Origin: Coxiella endosymbiont of Amblyomma americanum
GTDB lineage: Bacteria > Pseudomonadota > Gammaproteobacteria > Coxiellales > Coxiellaceae
Assembly: GCF_000815025.1 (NCBI RefSeq)
Contig: NZ_CP007541.1
Span: forward strand, 124,001-188,000
Direction of reading: 5' to 3'
DNA: 64,000 bases
In this document: positions 42,573 to 51,921 of the stretch, in pieces
Position numbering within the stretch: the first letter of the stretch is position 1
How the letters are laid out: each line of letters opens with the position of its first letter
Translations under genes and position numbers: made by a program
The notes under the pieces: model-generated
What the model was told of the DNA's origin: nothing
The model's input: only the letters and a program-made list of their open reading frames with translations
The model's database searches: none

Positions 42573-44072
42573 GTGAAAAAAGATATTTTATTAGTAGTAG
42601 ATGCAATATCTAATGAGCGTGGGGTATCGAAAGAAGTTATCTTTGAAGCAATAGAATCAGCTGTAGCTACCGTGACTGCAAAACGTTATGACGAAGACGA
42701 TGTTAAAATTCGTGTATCTATTGATCGGAAAACCGGAGATTATTTTACTTTCCGTTGTTGGACAGTAGTAGAAAATATGGAATGCCTGGAATTACCAGGT
42801 CAGCAAATTACTTTGAGTCGAGCACATGAAATTGATTCCGGTTTGAAGACAGGTGATATTGTTGAAGAGTCTGTTCAATCAGTAAAATTTGGTCGTATCG
42901 CAGCTCAACAAGCTAAACAAGTAATTATTCATAAAGTTCGTGAAGCTGAACGAGAAAAAGTTATTCAACAATATGAAAAACGAATAGGAGAACTGATTAC
43001 TGGAGTGGTTAAGCGCGTAAATCGTGATAGTATTATTTTAGACATGGGTGAAAATGCAGAAGCGTTATTATTAAAAGAGGAAATGATTCCTAGGGAGGCT
43101 TTTCGGATTAATGATCGTGTGCGTGTTTACTTATTATCTGTTCGAGAAGATAAACGAGGACCTCAGTTATTAGTAAGTCGTACGAGATTAGAATTTTTAA
43201 TTGAATTATTCAAAATTGAAGTACCGGAGATTGGTGAAGAGATTATTGAGATTAAAGGCGTTTCAAGAGACCCTGGCTCCCGAGCAAAAATTGCCGTTAA
43301 AACAAATGATGGTCGAATTGATCCTATTGGAGCTTGTGTAGGCATGAGAGGATCACGCGTTCAAGCAGTCTCCAATAAACTGGGAGGTGAACGTATTGAT
43401 GTTATTTTGTGGGATGATAATCCAGCACAACTGGTAATTAATGCTATGGCCCCGGCAGAAGTTACGTCTATTGTGGTAGATGAAGATTCTCACACGATGG
43501 ATCTTGCAGTACCAGAAGAACAACTATCACAAGCAATTGGACGTAATGGACAAAATGTTCGTTTAGCTAGCGAGTTGACAGGTTGGGTTCTTAATGTTAT
43601 GAGTGAAGCGGAGATGGCACAAAAACATGAAAAAGAAGCAGGTAATATCCGATCTGTTTTCATGGAAAAGTTAGATGTTGATGAAGAAGTTGCAGAAGCA
43701 CTAGTACAAACAGGATTTACTAGTTTAGAAGAAGTAGCCTATGTGCCAAAAGAGGAGTTACAGAGCGTAGAAGGATTTGATGACGAAATTGCTAGTGAAC
43801 TTCAACATCGTGCAAGTGATGTTCTACTTACACAGGTAATTTCAGATCAAGAAGGATTAGGCAATCAGAATTCTTTAGAGGACTTATTAAAAATTGAAGG
43901 TATGACGAAAGATTTGGCACATCAGCTTTTAACTCATAAGATATTAACTCGAGAGGATTTTGCTGAAAAATCAGTGGACGATTTAAAAGAGATTATTAAC
44001 ATCGATGATGATCTTGCTGCCAGATTAATCATGGCAGCAAGATCTCATTGGTTTTCAGAAAAAAAAAGTTAA
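42573..44072 (+). CDS. nusA: Transcription termination/antitermination protein NusA
   Basis: NusA binds RNA polymerase and modulates pausing, termination and antitermination. The start is the GTG at 42573 with GAGGA 7 bases before it (42561-42565), giving [19 protein letters not shown], aligned with the usual N-terminus. The frame is open back to 42423 through the attenuator, but that part is non-coding. The 499-residue product has the N-terminal domain, an S1 domain from about 135 ([20 protein letters not shown]), KH1/KH2 ([25 protein letters not shown], then [16 protein letters not shown]) and two acidic C-terminal repeats. rimP, the usual upstream gene, is absent. Confidence 0.96.
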   Translation: MKKDILLVVDAISNERGVSKEVIFEAIESAVATVTAKRYDEDDVKIRVSIDRKTGDYFTFRCWTVVENMECLELPGQQITLSRAHEIDSGLKTGDIVEESVQSVKFGRIAAQQAKQVIIHKVREAEREKVIQQYEKRIGELITGVVKRVNRDSIILDMGENAEALLLKEEMIPREAFRINDRVRVYLLSVREDKRGPQLLVSRTRLEFLIELFKIEVPEIGEEIIEIKGVSRDPGSRAKIAVKTNDGRIDPIGACVGMRGSRVQAVSNKLGGERIDVILWDDNPAQLVINAMAPAEVTSIVVDEDSHTMDLAVPEEQLSQAIGRNGQNVRLASELTGWVLNVMSEAEMAQKHEKEAGNIRSVFMEKLDVDEEVAEALVQTGFTSLEEVAYVPKEELQSVEGFDDEIASELQHRASDVLLTQVISDQEGLGNQNSLEDLLKIEGMTKDLAHQLLTHKILTREDFAEKSVDDLKEIINIDDDLAARLIMAARSHWFSEKKS

Positions 44073-44078
44073 TTTAGT

Positions 44079-46505
44079 ATGACTAACATAATAAGTGTAA
44101 AGCAATTAGCCGGTTTAATACGAATAACTCCGGAATACCTTTTAGCTCGACTAAAAGACGCTGGAGTTGCTATTACCAATATTAACCAAACTATTACTAA
44201 TGATCAGAAACGAAAATTACTTCTACACTTAAAAACAGTTAGCGATCCTTTGGATAGAGAATATTCAAGAATTATTTTAAAGCGTAAAAAACTCAGTGTT
44301 ATGAGATTAGGAAAGAAACGTATTAGTGTAGAAATACGCTCTAGATATACTTATGAAAAACCAATTATAATATCCGCAGAAGAACCTTTAAAAGCGTCTG
44401 TCCCAAAATCAGTGACATCTGAAATGAAAATAGAAGAGAAGACAGTGAAATCAGCTACTCATGAATTGCCAAATATTCCTAAATCTACACAAATCATCAA
44501 ACCAAATATTAAAAAAAAGAAGCAATTAGATGAAATTAATAAAGGGATTCCTAAAAAAATTGTTCGTAAAACATCGCGTAGTTGGCGTGAAAATGAAGAA
44601 TGCAAAGCGTGGGAACGTGAAGAACTTCATATGTCAAAACTTACCGAGGAACGTCGTCGGCGTAAATTGATTTCTGAGGCAACAAATAAAGTTGTTACAT
44701 CGAAACTTGAACACAGTTTTGCTAAACCAACAGTTCCTATCGTTCATGAGGTAACTATTCCAGAATTCATTACTGTATTTGATCTTGCTCAAAGAATGTC
44801 CGTAAAAGCGTCAGTGGTTATTAAAGCTATGATGAAAATAGGAGTAGTTCTTACTGTTAATCAACGAATTGATCAAGAAACAGCAGAAATTATTGTAGGA
44901 GAAATGGGCCATACAGCTAAACTTATTAATGGTGATACTGTTGAAAAAGATTTAGAAGCTTCCTTAGTAAAAAAAGAGATTGGAGAATTGAAGTTGCGCC
45001 CTCCCATTGTAACAATCATGGGACATGTGGACCATGGTAAGACTTCTCTTTTAGATTATATTCGTCGGACTAAAATAATCAGTACTGAAGCTGGTGGAAT
45101 AACCCAACATATTGGTGCTTGTTGTGTAGAAACCGCGCTAGGAATGATTACTTTTTTGGATACACCGGGGCATGAAGCATTTACAGCTATGCGAGCTCGT
45201 GGAGCTAAATGCACTGATATAATAGTGTTAGTAGTAGCAGCTGACGATGGAGTAATGCCTCAAACAATTGAGGCGATACAACATGCGCGCGCAGCTAAAG
45301 TGCCTTTAGTTGTTGCAATTAATAAAATAGATAAACTGGAAGCAGATCCTGATCGAATTAAAACTGAGCTATCTAGACAAAATATTATTCCAGAAGAATG
45401 GGGTGGAGAAACTTTATTTCAGTTGGTTTCAGCGAAAACTGGAGAGGGTATTGATGCTTTATTAGAGTGTATTTTACTTCAGGCTGAAGTATTAGAATTG
45501 AAAGCTTTAGGCAGTGGACTTGCACGTGGTATAGTAATCGAGTCTCGTTTAGATAAGAAGAGAGGTCCTGTAGCTACTATACTAGTAATGAGCGGGGAAC
45601 TGCATCCTGGAGATATATTATTGGTCGGACAAGAATATGGTCGCATTCGTGCTATGCTTGATGGCAATGGTTTGCCTTGTTTGCAAGCAAAGCCATCAAT
45701 ACCTGTTGAAGTATTAGGACTATCAAATATACCAATGGCTGGTGAAAAGGCAGTGGTGGTACAGGATGAACGCAAAGCGCGTGCTATTGCGCGTTTTCGT
45801 CAAGAAAAGTATCGTGAGATGCGCTTAGCAAAAAAACAAACAACTCTTGTAAAAAAGCATACCTTTAGTTGTATAGCTGAAAAGAATAATATTTTGAACA
45901 TCGTATTAAAAGCGGATGTTCAAGGCTCACTTGAAGCCTTAATTGAAGCACTTTGTAAACTATCAACTGGTGAGATTTTGGTAAATATCGTTGCTGGTGG
46001 AGTAGGTAGAATTACTGAGTCGGACGTGCGATTAGCTATTGCATCAGATGCAGTTATTATTGGTTTTAATGTTCTGGTTGATGTTCCTGCGACTAAAACT
46101 CTAGCAGAAAATGAGGGTATTAAATTATGTTATTATAGTGTAATTTACGACCTCATTGATTCAGTAAAAAAAATGTTAAGTGAATTTTTAGCTCCAGAAT
46201 TTGAAGAAAAGATCATAGGTCTTGCCACAGTGCGTGAAGTTTTTTTCTCTTCTAAAATAGGTACTGTCGCAGGGTGTATGGTGACGACAGGAGTAGTCCG
46301 ACGTCATTTCCCTTTTCGAATATTACGTGATAAAATAGTTATTTATGAAGGAAAATTGGAGTCTTTGCGTCGTTATAAGGAAGATATAACAGAAGTCCGT
46401 CAAGGTGTAGAATGCGGCATCGGAATAAAACATCATAATGATGTAAAAACAGGAGATCGGATTGAAGTTTTCGAGAAAATCCAGGTTGATAAAAAGATTA
46501 CCTAA
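44079..46505 (+). CDS. infB: Translation initiation factor IF-2
   Basis: IF-2 is the GTPase that recruits fMet-tRNA to the 30S subunit and joins the subunits. The 808-residue product has an IF2-N domain ([26 protein letters not shown]), a lysine/arginine-rich linker, a second IF2-N domain before G1 GHVDHGKT (about residue 315), G3 DTPGHEAF, G4 NKIDK and the C-terminal fMet-binding domain. It is somewhat shorter than E. coli IF-2 (890), through a shorter linker. It starts 6 bases after nusA and overlaps rbfA by 44 bases. Confidence 0.97.
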   Translation: MTNIISVKQLAGLIRITPEYLLARLKDAGVAITNINQTITNDQKRKLLLHLKTVSDPLDREYSRIILKRKKLSVMRLGKKRISVEIRSRYTYEKPIIISAEEPLKASVPKSVTSEMKIEEKTVKSATHELPNIPKSTQIIKPNIKKKKQLDEINKGIPKKIVRKTSRSWRENEECKAWEREELHMSKLTEERRRRKLISEATNKVVTSKLEHSFAKPTVPIVHEVTIPEFITVFDLAQRMSVKASVVIKAMMKIGVVLTVNQRIDQETAEIIVGEMGHTAKLINGDTVEKDLEASLVKKEIGELKLRPPIVTIMGHVDHGKTSLLDYIRRTKIISTEAGGITQHIGACCVETALGMITFLDTPGHEAFTAMRARGAKCTDIIVLVVAADDGVMPQTIEAIQHARAAKVPLVVAINKIDKLEADPDRIKTELSRQNIIPEEWGGETLFQLVSAKTGEGIDALLECILLQAEVLELKALGSGLARGIVIESRLDKKRGPVATILVMSGELHPGDILLVGQEYGRIRAMLDGNGLPCLQAKPSIPVEVLGLSNIPMAGEKAVVVQDERKARAIARFRQEKYREMRLAKKQTTLVKKHTFSCIAEKNNILNIVLKADVQGSLEALIEALCKLSTGEILVNIVAGGVGRITESDVRLAIASDAVIIGFNVLVDVPATKTLAENEGIKLCYYSVIYDLIDSVKKMLSEFLAPEFEEKIIGLATVREVFFSSKIGTVAGCMVTTGVVRRHFPFRILRDKIVIYEGKLESLRRYKEDITEVRQGVECGIGIKHHNDVKTGDRIEVFEKIQVDKKIT

Positions 46506-46878
46506 TACAATATTATTAAATCAACGTCAACGGAAAGTTGCTGACCTTATTCACAAGAAACTAGCTGGATTTTTTAAAAAGGAAGTGCATGATCCTAGAT
46601 TGTTTGCAGTTGTCTTGACAGCTGTTACTGTTTCTTCTGATTTAAAGAGGGCCAGAGTTTTTTATACGTTTCTAGAAGATCGGAATCTTCTAGAGATTCA
46701 GAAGACGCTCAATAAAGCTACAAATTACCTGCGCTGTTTATTAGCTAAGGTTATCATGTTAAGATATGTCCCTTTTTTGTTGTTTTGCTATGATACGTCC
46801 ATTGAAAGGGGAAATCAGATTCTTTGTTTATTAAATGGGTTATCTACATCGCGTCGGACGATAGACGAGGGATTGTGA
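46462..46878 (+). CDS. rbfA: Ribosome-binding factor A
   Basis: RbfA binds the 30S subunit late in assembly and is needed for 16S 5'-end processing. The 138-residue product has [25 protein letters not shown], then [19 protein letters not shown] and the C-terminal KH-fold strand [18 protein letters not shown]. There is no ATG start. A TTG at 46462, with AGGAG at 46451-46455 six bases upstream, is the best supported start, although it lies 44 bases inside infB; a TTG at 46486 is the alternative. truB, rpsO and pnp do not follow as they do in E. coli. Confidence 0.9.
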   Translation: MKFSRKSRLIKRLPNTILLNQRQRKVADLIHKKLAGFFKKEVHDPRLFAVVLTAVTVSSDLKRARVFYTFLEDRNLLEIQKTLNKATNYLRCLLAKVIMLRYVPFLLFCYDTSIERGNQILCLLNGLSTSRRTIDEGL

Positions 46879-46934
46879 GATTAAAAGATTCGCGCAATGC
46901 GAAATGCTGTGTTTTGTATACTGATGGGCTTTTC

Positions 46935-46968
46935 TAACACCAACAAAGATATGTTGGTGTTATTGCTT
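46935..46968 (+). terminator. Probable terminator after rbfA
   Basis: A perfect 11-bp inverted repeat, TAACACCAACA (46935-46945) and TGTTGGTGTTA (46952-46962), with a 6-base loop AAGATA. It is followed by TTGCTTTAAT, a moderately T-rich tail. It lies 57 bases after the rbfA stop and probably ends the nusA-infB-rbfA transcript. Confidence 0.75.
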
Positions 46969-47345
46969 TAATCGTCTGATATGGACACTAAAAGAAACGC
47001 TGTCGACCTTGTATGTCTGTTTTATTTCACGCATTATCTAGAGTATAGAGAAGATTTATTATTTGCAATCTTTCTTTTTGTAGACTAGAAGCGTAGAAGG
47101 CGAGTATCCTTTTAAAGCTCGTTTTAGATTCAATCACTATTGTGATCATGTTGCTTTCTAAAATTTGTTTCAAAAAATAAGTAGTTTGTAATTTTATGCA
47201 CATTCTTCTTGAGAGGAGGAAATAGGTAAAACTAAAATAATTGCGCTGTAGAGACAAAGTATGGAAATAATTATTTGGTTTTCCTATTGTTACCTTTAAA
47301 GCTCCAGTTATAATAACCATAGTAATTACTAAGGAGAAATATGAA
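46969..47345. other. Non-coding stretch between rbfA terminator and glyA
   Basis: No gene is recognised here. A 97-codon open frame on the minus strand (47027-47320) has no family resemblance that I can see and no convincing ribosome site, so I do not call it. The end of the stretch contains AAGGAG at 47328-47333, the ribosome site of glyA, and must hold the glyA promoter. In relatives, truB or other genes might occupy this position. Confidence 0.45.
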
Positions 47346-48608
47346 ATGTACGACCCTCGTCTCGTACTAGAATCTTTTGATCCTAAGCTCTTTAAGGCAA
47401 TTCGAGCAGAAGAAGAAAGACAAGAAAGACATATTGAATTAATTGCTTCGGAAAATTACGTGAGTCCTAAAGTATTAGAGCTACAAGGATCTGTACTAAC
47501 AAATAAGTATGCAGAAGGATATCCTGGTAGACGTTATTATGGTGGTTGTGAGTTTGTTGATACTATTGAAAAATTAGCTATTGATCGAGCAAAAATCTTG
47601 TTCGAAGCTGATTATGCTAATGTTCAACCACATTCTGGTTCTCAAGCTAATGCAGAGGCATACATGGCATTAATGAATACAGGGGATACTTTGTTAGCTA
47701 TGGATTTATTTCATGGTGGGCATTTGACTCACGGGACATCAGTAAGCTTTTCAGGAAAATATTATAAAGCTATTCATTATGGACTAAACGCAGAGGGTAA
47801 TATTGATTACGATCAGGTAACAAAATTAGCTAAGATACATAAACCGAAAGTAATTTTAGCTGGATTTTCAGCTTTCTCTGGAATAATAGACTGGCAACGC
47901 TTTCGTGAAATTGCTAATGATGTTAATGCATATTTTATGGCGGATATTGCTCATGTAGCAGGTTTAGTAGCAGCTGGAGTTTATCCATCTCCTGTTAACA
48001 TTGCGGACGTAACAACTACAACTACTCATAAAACACTGCGAGGACCACGTTCTGGATTAATTTTAGCTAAAAGAAATCTTAAATTGGAAAAATTTTTAAA
48101 TTTATCAGTTTTCCCTGGTGTTCAAGGAGGTCCATTAATGCACGTAATTGCCGCAAAAGCTGTAGCGTTTAAGGAAGCTATGCAACCAGAATTTAAAACG
48201 TACGCACAGCAAATTTTAAAAAATGCTCAAGTAATGGCCAATACTATGAAAGAACGCGGTTATACTATAGTCTCTGGTGGAACACAGAATCACATGTTTC
48301 TGGTAAATTTACTACACAGAAGTATGTCAGGTAGAGATGCTGAGTTGGTGTTAAGTCGGGCTAATATTATTGTCAATAAAAATACAGTGCCCGGAGAAAT
48401 GCGCTCACCGTTTATAACAAGTGGTCTTCGTATTGGAACAGCAGCTGTCACTACACGAGGTTTTAAAGAAAAAGAAGTTTTGTGTCTTGCTCACTGGATT
48501 TGCGATATTCTAGACGAACCAAACAATAAAAATATGATTTTAAATATCAAAAAGAAAGTAGCTGAATTAACTCAGCAATTTCCTGTCTATCGTCAGAGAC
48601 GGTACTAA
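47346..48608 (+). CDS. glyA: Serine hydroxymethyltransferase
   Basis: GlyA converts serine and tetrahydrofolate to glycine and 5,10-methylene-tetrahydrofolate, the main one-carbon source. The 420-residue PLP enzyme has [40 protein letters not shown] near the N-terminus, [33 protein letters not shown] and the PLP lysine in [17 protein letters not shown]. Length is close to the E. coli enzyme (417). nrdR follows 6 bases later, forming glyA-nrdR-nusB. Confidence 0.97.
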   Translation: MYDPRLVLESFDPKLFKAIRAEEERQERHIELIASENYVSPKVLELQGSVLTNKYAEGYPGRRYYGGCEFVDTIEKLAIDRAKILFEADYANVQPHSGSQANAEAYMALMNTGDTLLAMDLFHGGHLTHGTSVSFSGKYYKAIHYGLNAEGNIDYDQVTKLAKIHKPKVILAGFSAFSGIIDWQRFREIANDVNAYFMADIAHVAGLVAAGVYPSPVNIADVTTTTTHKTLRGPRSGLILAKRNLKLEKFLNLSVFPGVQGGPLMHVIAAKAVAFKEAMQPEFKTYAQQILKNAQVMANTMKERGYTIVSGGTQNHMFLVNLLHRSMSGRDAELVLSRANIIVNKNTVPGEMRSPFITSGLRIGTAAVTTRGFKEKEVLCLAHWICDILDEPNNKNMILNIKKKVAELTQQFPVYRQRRY

Positions 48609-48614
48609 ATTGAA

Positions 48615-49091
48615 ATGTATTGTCCTTTTTGCAACGCTGAAGATACTAAGGTAATAGATTCTAGACTGGTGAAAGAAGGCTCTCAAGTGCGTCGACGGCG
48701 AGAGTGCTTTAAATGTCAAGAACGTTTTACAACTTTTGAAGTAGCTGAATTAAATTTACCATGGATTATTAAACAAGATGGTCGAAGAAACGCGTTTAAT
48801 GAAGAAAAATTGCGTATAGGGATATTAAAAGCGTTAGAAAAACGGCCTATTAGTACAGAGCAGATTGAATCTTCTGTACAGCGTATAATTCATAAATTAA
48901 GAGCAAGCGGAGAATGTGAAGTAAGTTCTCAATGGATAGGCGAATTAGTAATGGAAGAGCTACGGATGTTAGATGAAGTTGCTTACGTGCGATTTGCTTC
49001 TGTTTATCGTAGCTTTCAAGACATTAATGCATTTCGTGACGAAATTTGCCGTTTACGACAAAAGAAACAGCAGAAATCTAATGAAAAATAG
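48615..49091 (+). CDS. nrdR: Transcriptional repressor NrdR
   Basis: NrdR senses (d)ATP with an ATP-cone and represses ribonucleotide reductase genes through NrdR boxes. The 158-residue product has the zinc ribbon with Cys3, Cys6, Cys31 and Cys34 ([10 protein letters not shown] and [13 protein letters not shown]) and an ATP-cone (about 49-139: [28 protein letters not shown]). The start is the ATG 6 bases after glyA. Its end overlaps nusB by 11 bases. No NrdR box is visible in this window. Confidence 0.96.
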   Translation: MYCPFCNAEDTKVIDSRLVKEGSQVRRRRECFKCQERFTTFEVAELNLPWIIKQDGRRNAFNEEKLRIGILKALEKRPISTEQIESSVQRIIHKLRASGECEVSSQWIGELVMEELRMLDEVAYVRFASVYRSFQDINAFRDEICRLRQKKQQKSNEK

Positions 49092-49569
49092 TAAGCGTCA
49101 TAAAGCGCGGCGCTATGCTGTACAAGCCCTTTATCAATGGGATTTTGAAAAGATACAACAAGAGGACATTTTAATTAATCAATTTTTAGAAAAAAATGAT
49201 AATTTAAGCGTAGACTGGTCATATTTTGAAGATTTAGTGACTGGAACAATTCGACATCTTGCTGATATTAATAGTTTAATGATTATGTATTTGGACCGAG
49301 ATGTTAACGTTTTAAGTCTTGTGGAGCTTGCAGTATTGCGTTTGGCGACATACGAACTTCTTCATAGAAAAGACGTGCCATATAAAGTAATAATTGATGA
49401 AGCGCTGTGGTTAGTGAAAGAATTTGGTGCTGAAGAAGGTTATAAATACGTAAATGCAGTTTTAGATGTATTAAGTTATAAAGTAAGAAAGGAAGGGTGT
49501 AAAATGCCGAGGGGTCGCGGGCCGCATGGGCCTAAAAAACTCCGAAAACGAAATCGGAACAAAAGATAA
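49081..49569 (+). CDS. nusB: Transcription antitermination protein NusB
   Basis: NusB with NusE (S10) binds boxA in rRNA leader RNA and supports antitermination. The start is the ATG at 49081 within the end of nrdR, giving [22 protein letters not shown]; a much longer upstream frame is only a shadow of nrdR. The 162-residue product contains [51 protein letters not shown]. About 20 residues beyond the usual end form a very basic tail ([20 protein letters not shown]), which standard NusB lacks. Confidence 0.94.
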   Translation: MKNSKRHKARRYAVQALYQWDFEKIQQEDILINQFLEKNDNLSVDWSYFEDLVTGTIRHLADINSLMIMYLDRDVNVLSLVELAVLRLATYELLHRKDVPYKVIIDEALWLVKEFGAEEGYKYVNAVLDVLSYKVRKEGCKMPRGRGPHGPKKLRKRNRNKR

Positions 49570-49627
49570 AAGAGCGTTTGGATTTCATTGCGCTGGGTAA
49601 ACATTGGTAGAAATTACAAGATAAAGA

Positions 49628-50920
49628 TTACCGTTCACTCGAAGGGATCACATCTCTCTTTTTTTCACCTATATATAACTGGCGAGGACGAGTGAGAGGA
49701 TGATTTGAATCCATCATCTCCATCCAATGCGAGATCCAGCCAACAGTTCTTGATAAAGCAAAAATCACTGTAAACATGTTAGAAGGAATACCAATAGCAT
49801 GTAGAGCAAGTCCGGAATAAAAATCTACGTTAGGATAAAGTTTCTTTTTAACAAAATAGTCATCTTCTAGCGCTATTTTTTCTAATTTTCTTGCTAGGTT
49901 AAATAATGTTTTGTCTCCTTGCTTTGATATATCTAAGACTTTATGACAGGTTTCTCGCATCACTTTTGCCCTCGGATCATAGTTTTTATAAATACGGTGA
50001 CCAAAACCTATTAAACGAAAAGGATCATCTTTATCTTTTGCTTTTTTAAGATACTTGTTAATATTCTTCTCATGACCTATTGCTTGCAGCATATTAAGAC
50101 AGGCTTCGTTAGCTCCTCCATGTGCTGGACCCCATAAAGCACTTATTCCTGCTGAAATACATGCGAAAGGATTAGCTCCTGTGGATCCTGCCATACGCAC
50201 CGTAGCTGTGGAGGCGTTTTGTTCGTGATCAGCGTGCAATATAAAAATTTGATTTATGGCATGCACTAAAATAGGATCCAGGAACTTTTCTTCTTTATCA
50301 GAAGTTCCAAACATCATGTAAAGGAAATTTTCAGCATAAGACATATCTTGGCGAGGACGCATAAATGGTTTACCTACTGAGTACTTATAACTCATGGCAG
50401 CAATAGTTGGAACTTTTGCTATTAGACGAACAGCAGATAGTTCTCGATGTGCAGGATTATTAATATCAAGAGAGTTATGATAAAACGCTGATAGTGCTCC
50501 AAGTACAGAGAGTGTCATAGCCATTGGATGAGCATTACGCTGAAATCCGTTGAAAAAATAAGAGATTTGTTTATGGATATTAATGTGTGTTTTAATAGAA
50601 TGGATAAACTTTCTTTTTTGGTCGTTACTAGGTAATTCACCATACAAAAGTAAATAACAAACTTCCATATAATCACAATCACATGATTCAGCTAATTGTC
50701 TGACAGGGTAACCTCGGTATAGTAAAATACCTTTTTCACCGTCAATAAAGGTGATTTTTGATTTGAAAGCAGCAGTTGAATAAAGACCTATATCTAAAGT
50801 ATAAACACCGGATTTTCCTAGAGCTTTTATATTGATAACATTCTTACCAAGGACAGGGGATTGTATAGGAAATTCGGCAGATTTATTACCGAAAAAAAGT
50901 TTTGCTGTACATTTATTCAT
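49628..50920 (-). CDS. gltA: Citrate synthase
   Basis: Condenses oxaloacetate and acetyl-CoA to citrate, the entry step of the TCA cycle. The 430-residue hexameric-type enzyme has [38 protein letters not shown], the catalytic histidine regions [13 protein letters not shown] and [14 protein letters not shown], and the aspartate in [10 protein letters not shown]. The N-terminal beta-domain typical of gram-negative gltA is present. It is convergent with nusB and divergent from sdhC across 282 bases containing a perfect dyad. Confidence 0.97.
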   Translation of the reverse strand: MNKCTAKLFFGNKSAEFPIQSPVLGKNVINIKALGKSGVYTLDIGLYSTAAFKSKITFIDGEKGILLYRGYPVRQLAESCDCDYMEVCYLLLYGELPSNDQKRKFIHSIKTHINIHKQISYFFNGFQRNAHPMAMTLSVLGALSAFYHNSLDINNPAHRELSAVRLIAKVPTIAAMSYKYSVGKPFMRPRQDMSYAENFLYMMFGTSDKEEKFLDPILVHAINQIFILHADHEQNASTATVRMAGSTGANPFACISAGISALWGPAHGGANEACLNMLQAIGHEKNINKYLKKAKDKDDPFRLIGFGHRIYKNYDPRAKVMRETCHKVLDISKQGDKTLFNLARKLEKIALEDDYFVKKKLYPNVDFYSGLALHAIGIPSNMFTVIFALSRTVGWISHWMEMMDSNHPLTRPRQLYIGEKKRDVIPSSER

Positions 50921-50986
50921 GAATATTCCTCATAACGGATAAAAAGTAATCAGATTCAATTAAATTTAGTGATTCTCAGCTTTATA

Positions 50987-51011
50987 TTCTTACAATGAGC
51001 TATTGTAAGAA
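50987..51011. promoter_or_regulatory. Perfect dyad (possible operator) between gltA and sdhC
   Basis: TTCTTACAAT (50987-50996), spacer GAGCT, and ATTGTAAGAA (51002-51011): two exact 10-base inverted arms with a 5-base spacer. It sits 67 bases upstream of the gltA start and about 190 upstream of sdhC. The form suits a dimeric regulator acting on the gltA promoter or on both divergent TCA-cycle units. It could also be a hairpin in the gltA leader. No known operator consensus is recognised. Confidence 0.55.
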
Positions 51012-51095
51012 AAATTCTTTGGAATTGATACTCTTCACAATGCGTATAGCTTTACGTAGTCTATATTTTAATCAGCTGTGTATTAAATTTTCAGT

Positions 51096-51123
51096 TTGTT
51101 TTTTTTAATAATATCATTATAAT
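51096..51123 (+). promoter_or_regulatory. Candidate promoter for sdhCDAB-sucABCD
   Basis: A perfect -10 TATAAT at 51118-51123 is preceded at 16 bases by TTGTTT (51096-51101), a half-match -35. It would start transcription near 51130, leaving a leader of about 70 bases before sdhC. It is the best candidate for the TCA operon in this gap but is not proven. Confidence 0.45.
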
Positions 51124-51202
51124 TACACGTGATTACCGCTATAAGCAATATCTCAAACACACGATTTTTACGCTAAGACGTGTTTTAGTATGGAATAATA
51201 GA

Positions 51203-51577
51203 ATGTATATTGAACGACAAACAAATCTTGATTTGACCAATTTTCATTTTCCAGTAACAGCTATAGTGTCAATTTTTCATAGAATTTCTGGATTTATCCT
51301 GTTTCTGTGCATGCCTCTGATGTTTTATCTTTTATATCAATCTACGTTATCAGAAGTTTCATTTTTGAGCTTGCAAAGGTTGCTTGGTCATAGTTGGATG
51401 AAAATAATTATATGGATTACTCTCTCTTCTATTTTGTTTCATTTATTTTCTGGTATGCGTCATCTAGCGATGGACTGTGGTTTTGGAGAATCAGTTTATG
51501 CAGGACGTATCACAGCCTGTACGGTTTTTATAATTTCATTTATTGCTGTTGTATTAGTAGGAATATGGATATGGTAA
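51203..51577 (+). CDS. sdhC: Succinate dehydrogenase cytochrome b556 subunit
   Basis: SdhC with SdhD anchors the enzyme in the membrane, binds heme b and forms the ubiquinone site. The 124-residue protein has RQTNLDLTNFHFPVTAIVSIFHRISGFILFL (a signature with the quinone-site serine and arginine), three membrane segments, and the heme histidine in HLFSGMRHLAMDCGFG. It is the first gene of sdhCDAB-sucABCD. Its stop overlaps sdhD by 7 bases. Confidence 0.95.
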   Translation: MYIERQTNLDLTNFHFPVTAIVSIFHRISGFILFLCMPLMFYLLYQSTLSEVSFLSLQRLLGHSWMKIIIWITLSSILFHLFSGMRHLAMDCGFGESVYAGRITACTVFIISFIAVVLVGIWIW

Positions 51578-51906
51578 ATCAGAAAAGTTATCGAGGTTAT
51601 AGAAATTGGTGTGTACAACGTATCACCGCTTGTCTGGGTGGTATATACACCGTTTTTGTCATCATTTTTTTAGTCACACATCATCCAATTTCTTATGCAG
51701 AATGGAATAATTTATTTACTCATACTACTATGAAAATTTTTACCTTATCGGTAGTTCTCAGTATGTTATGGCATGCATGGATTGGTGTGTGGACGATTAT
51801 TACCGATTATGTGAAGGATAAGCCGATTCAATTAATACTAGAAGCGGCTGTTTGTTTGTTATTAGTTATTTGTTTTATAATGTGTATTAGTAAATTTTTC
51901 AAATAA
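51571..51906 (+). CDS. sdhD: Succinate dehydrogenase hydrophobic membrane anchor
   Basis: The second membrane anchor of succinate dehydrogenase. I start at the ATG at 51571, overlapping the sdhC stop, which gives a 111-residue protein of normal size (115 in E. coli); the longer upstream frame is a shadow of sdhC. Three membrane helices are visible, with WCVQRITACLGGIYTVFVIIFLV, then LSMLWHAWIGVWTIITDYVKD including the heme histidine and the quinone-site aspartate and tyrosine. Confidence 0.93.
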   Translation: MVNQKSYRGYRNWCVQRITACLGGIYTVFVIIFLVTHHPISYAEWNNLFTHTTMKIFTLSVVLSMLWHAWIGVWTIITDYVKDKPIQLILEAAVCLLLVICFIMCISKFFK

Positions 51907-51921
51907 TATAGTGAGTTCAAT

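Noticed and set aside
45479-45775. 98-codon frame opposite infB
   Set aside because: Antisense to conserved IF-2 domain sequence, no own features.
47027-47320. 97-codon open frame on the minus strand between rbfA and glyA
   Set aside because: No recognisable domain, no ribosome site and AT-rich composition; open frames of this length arise by chance.
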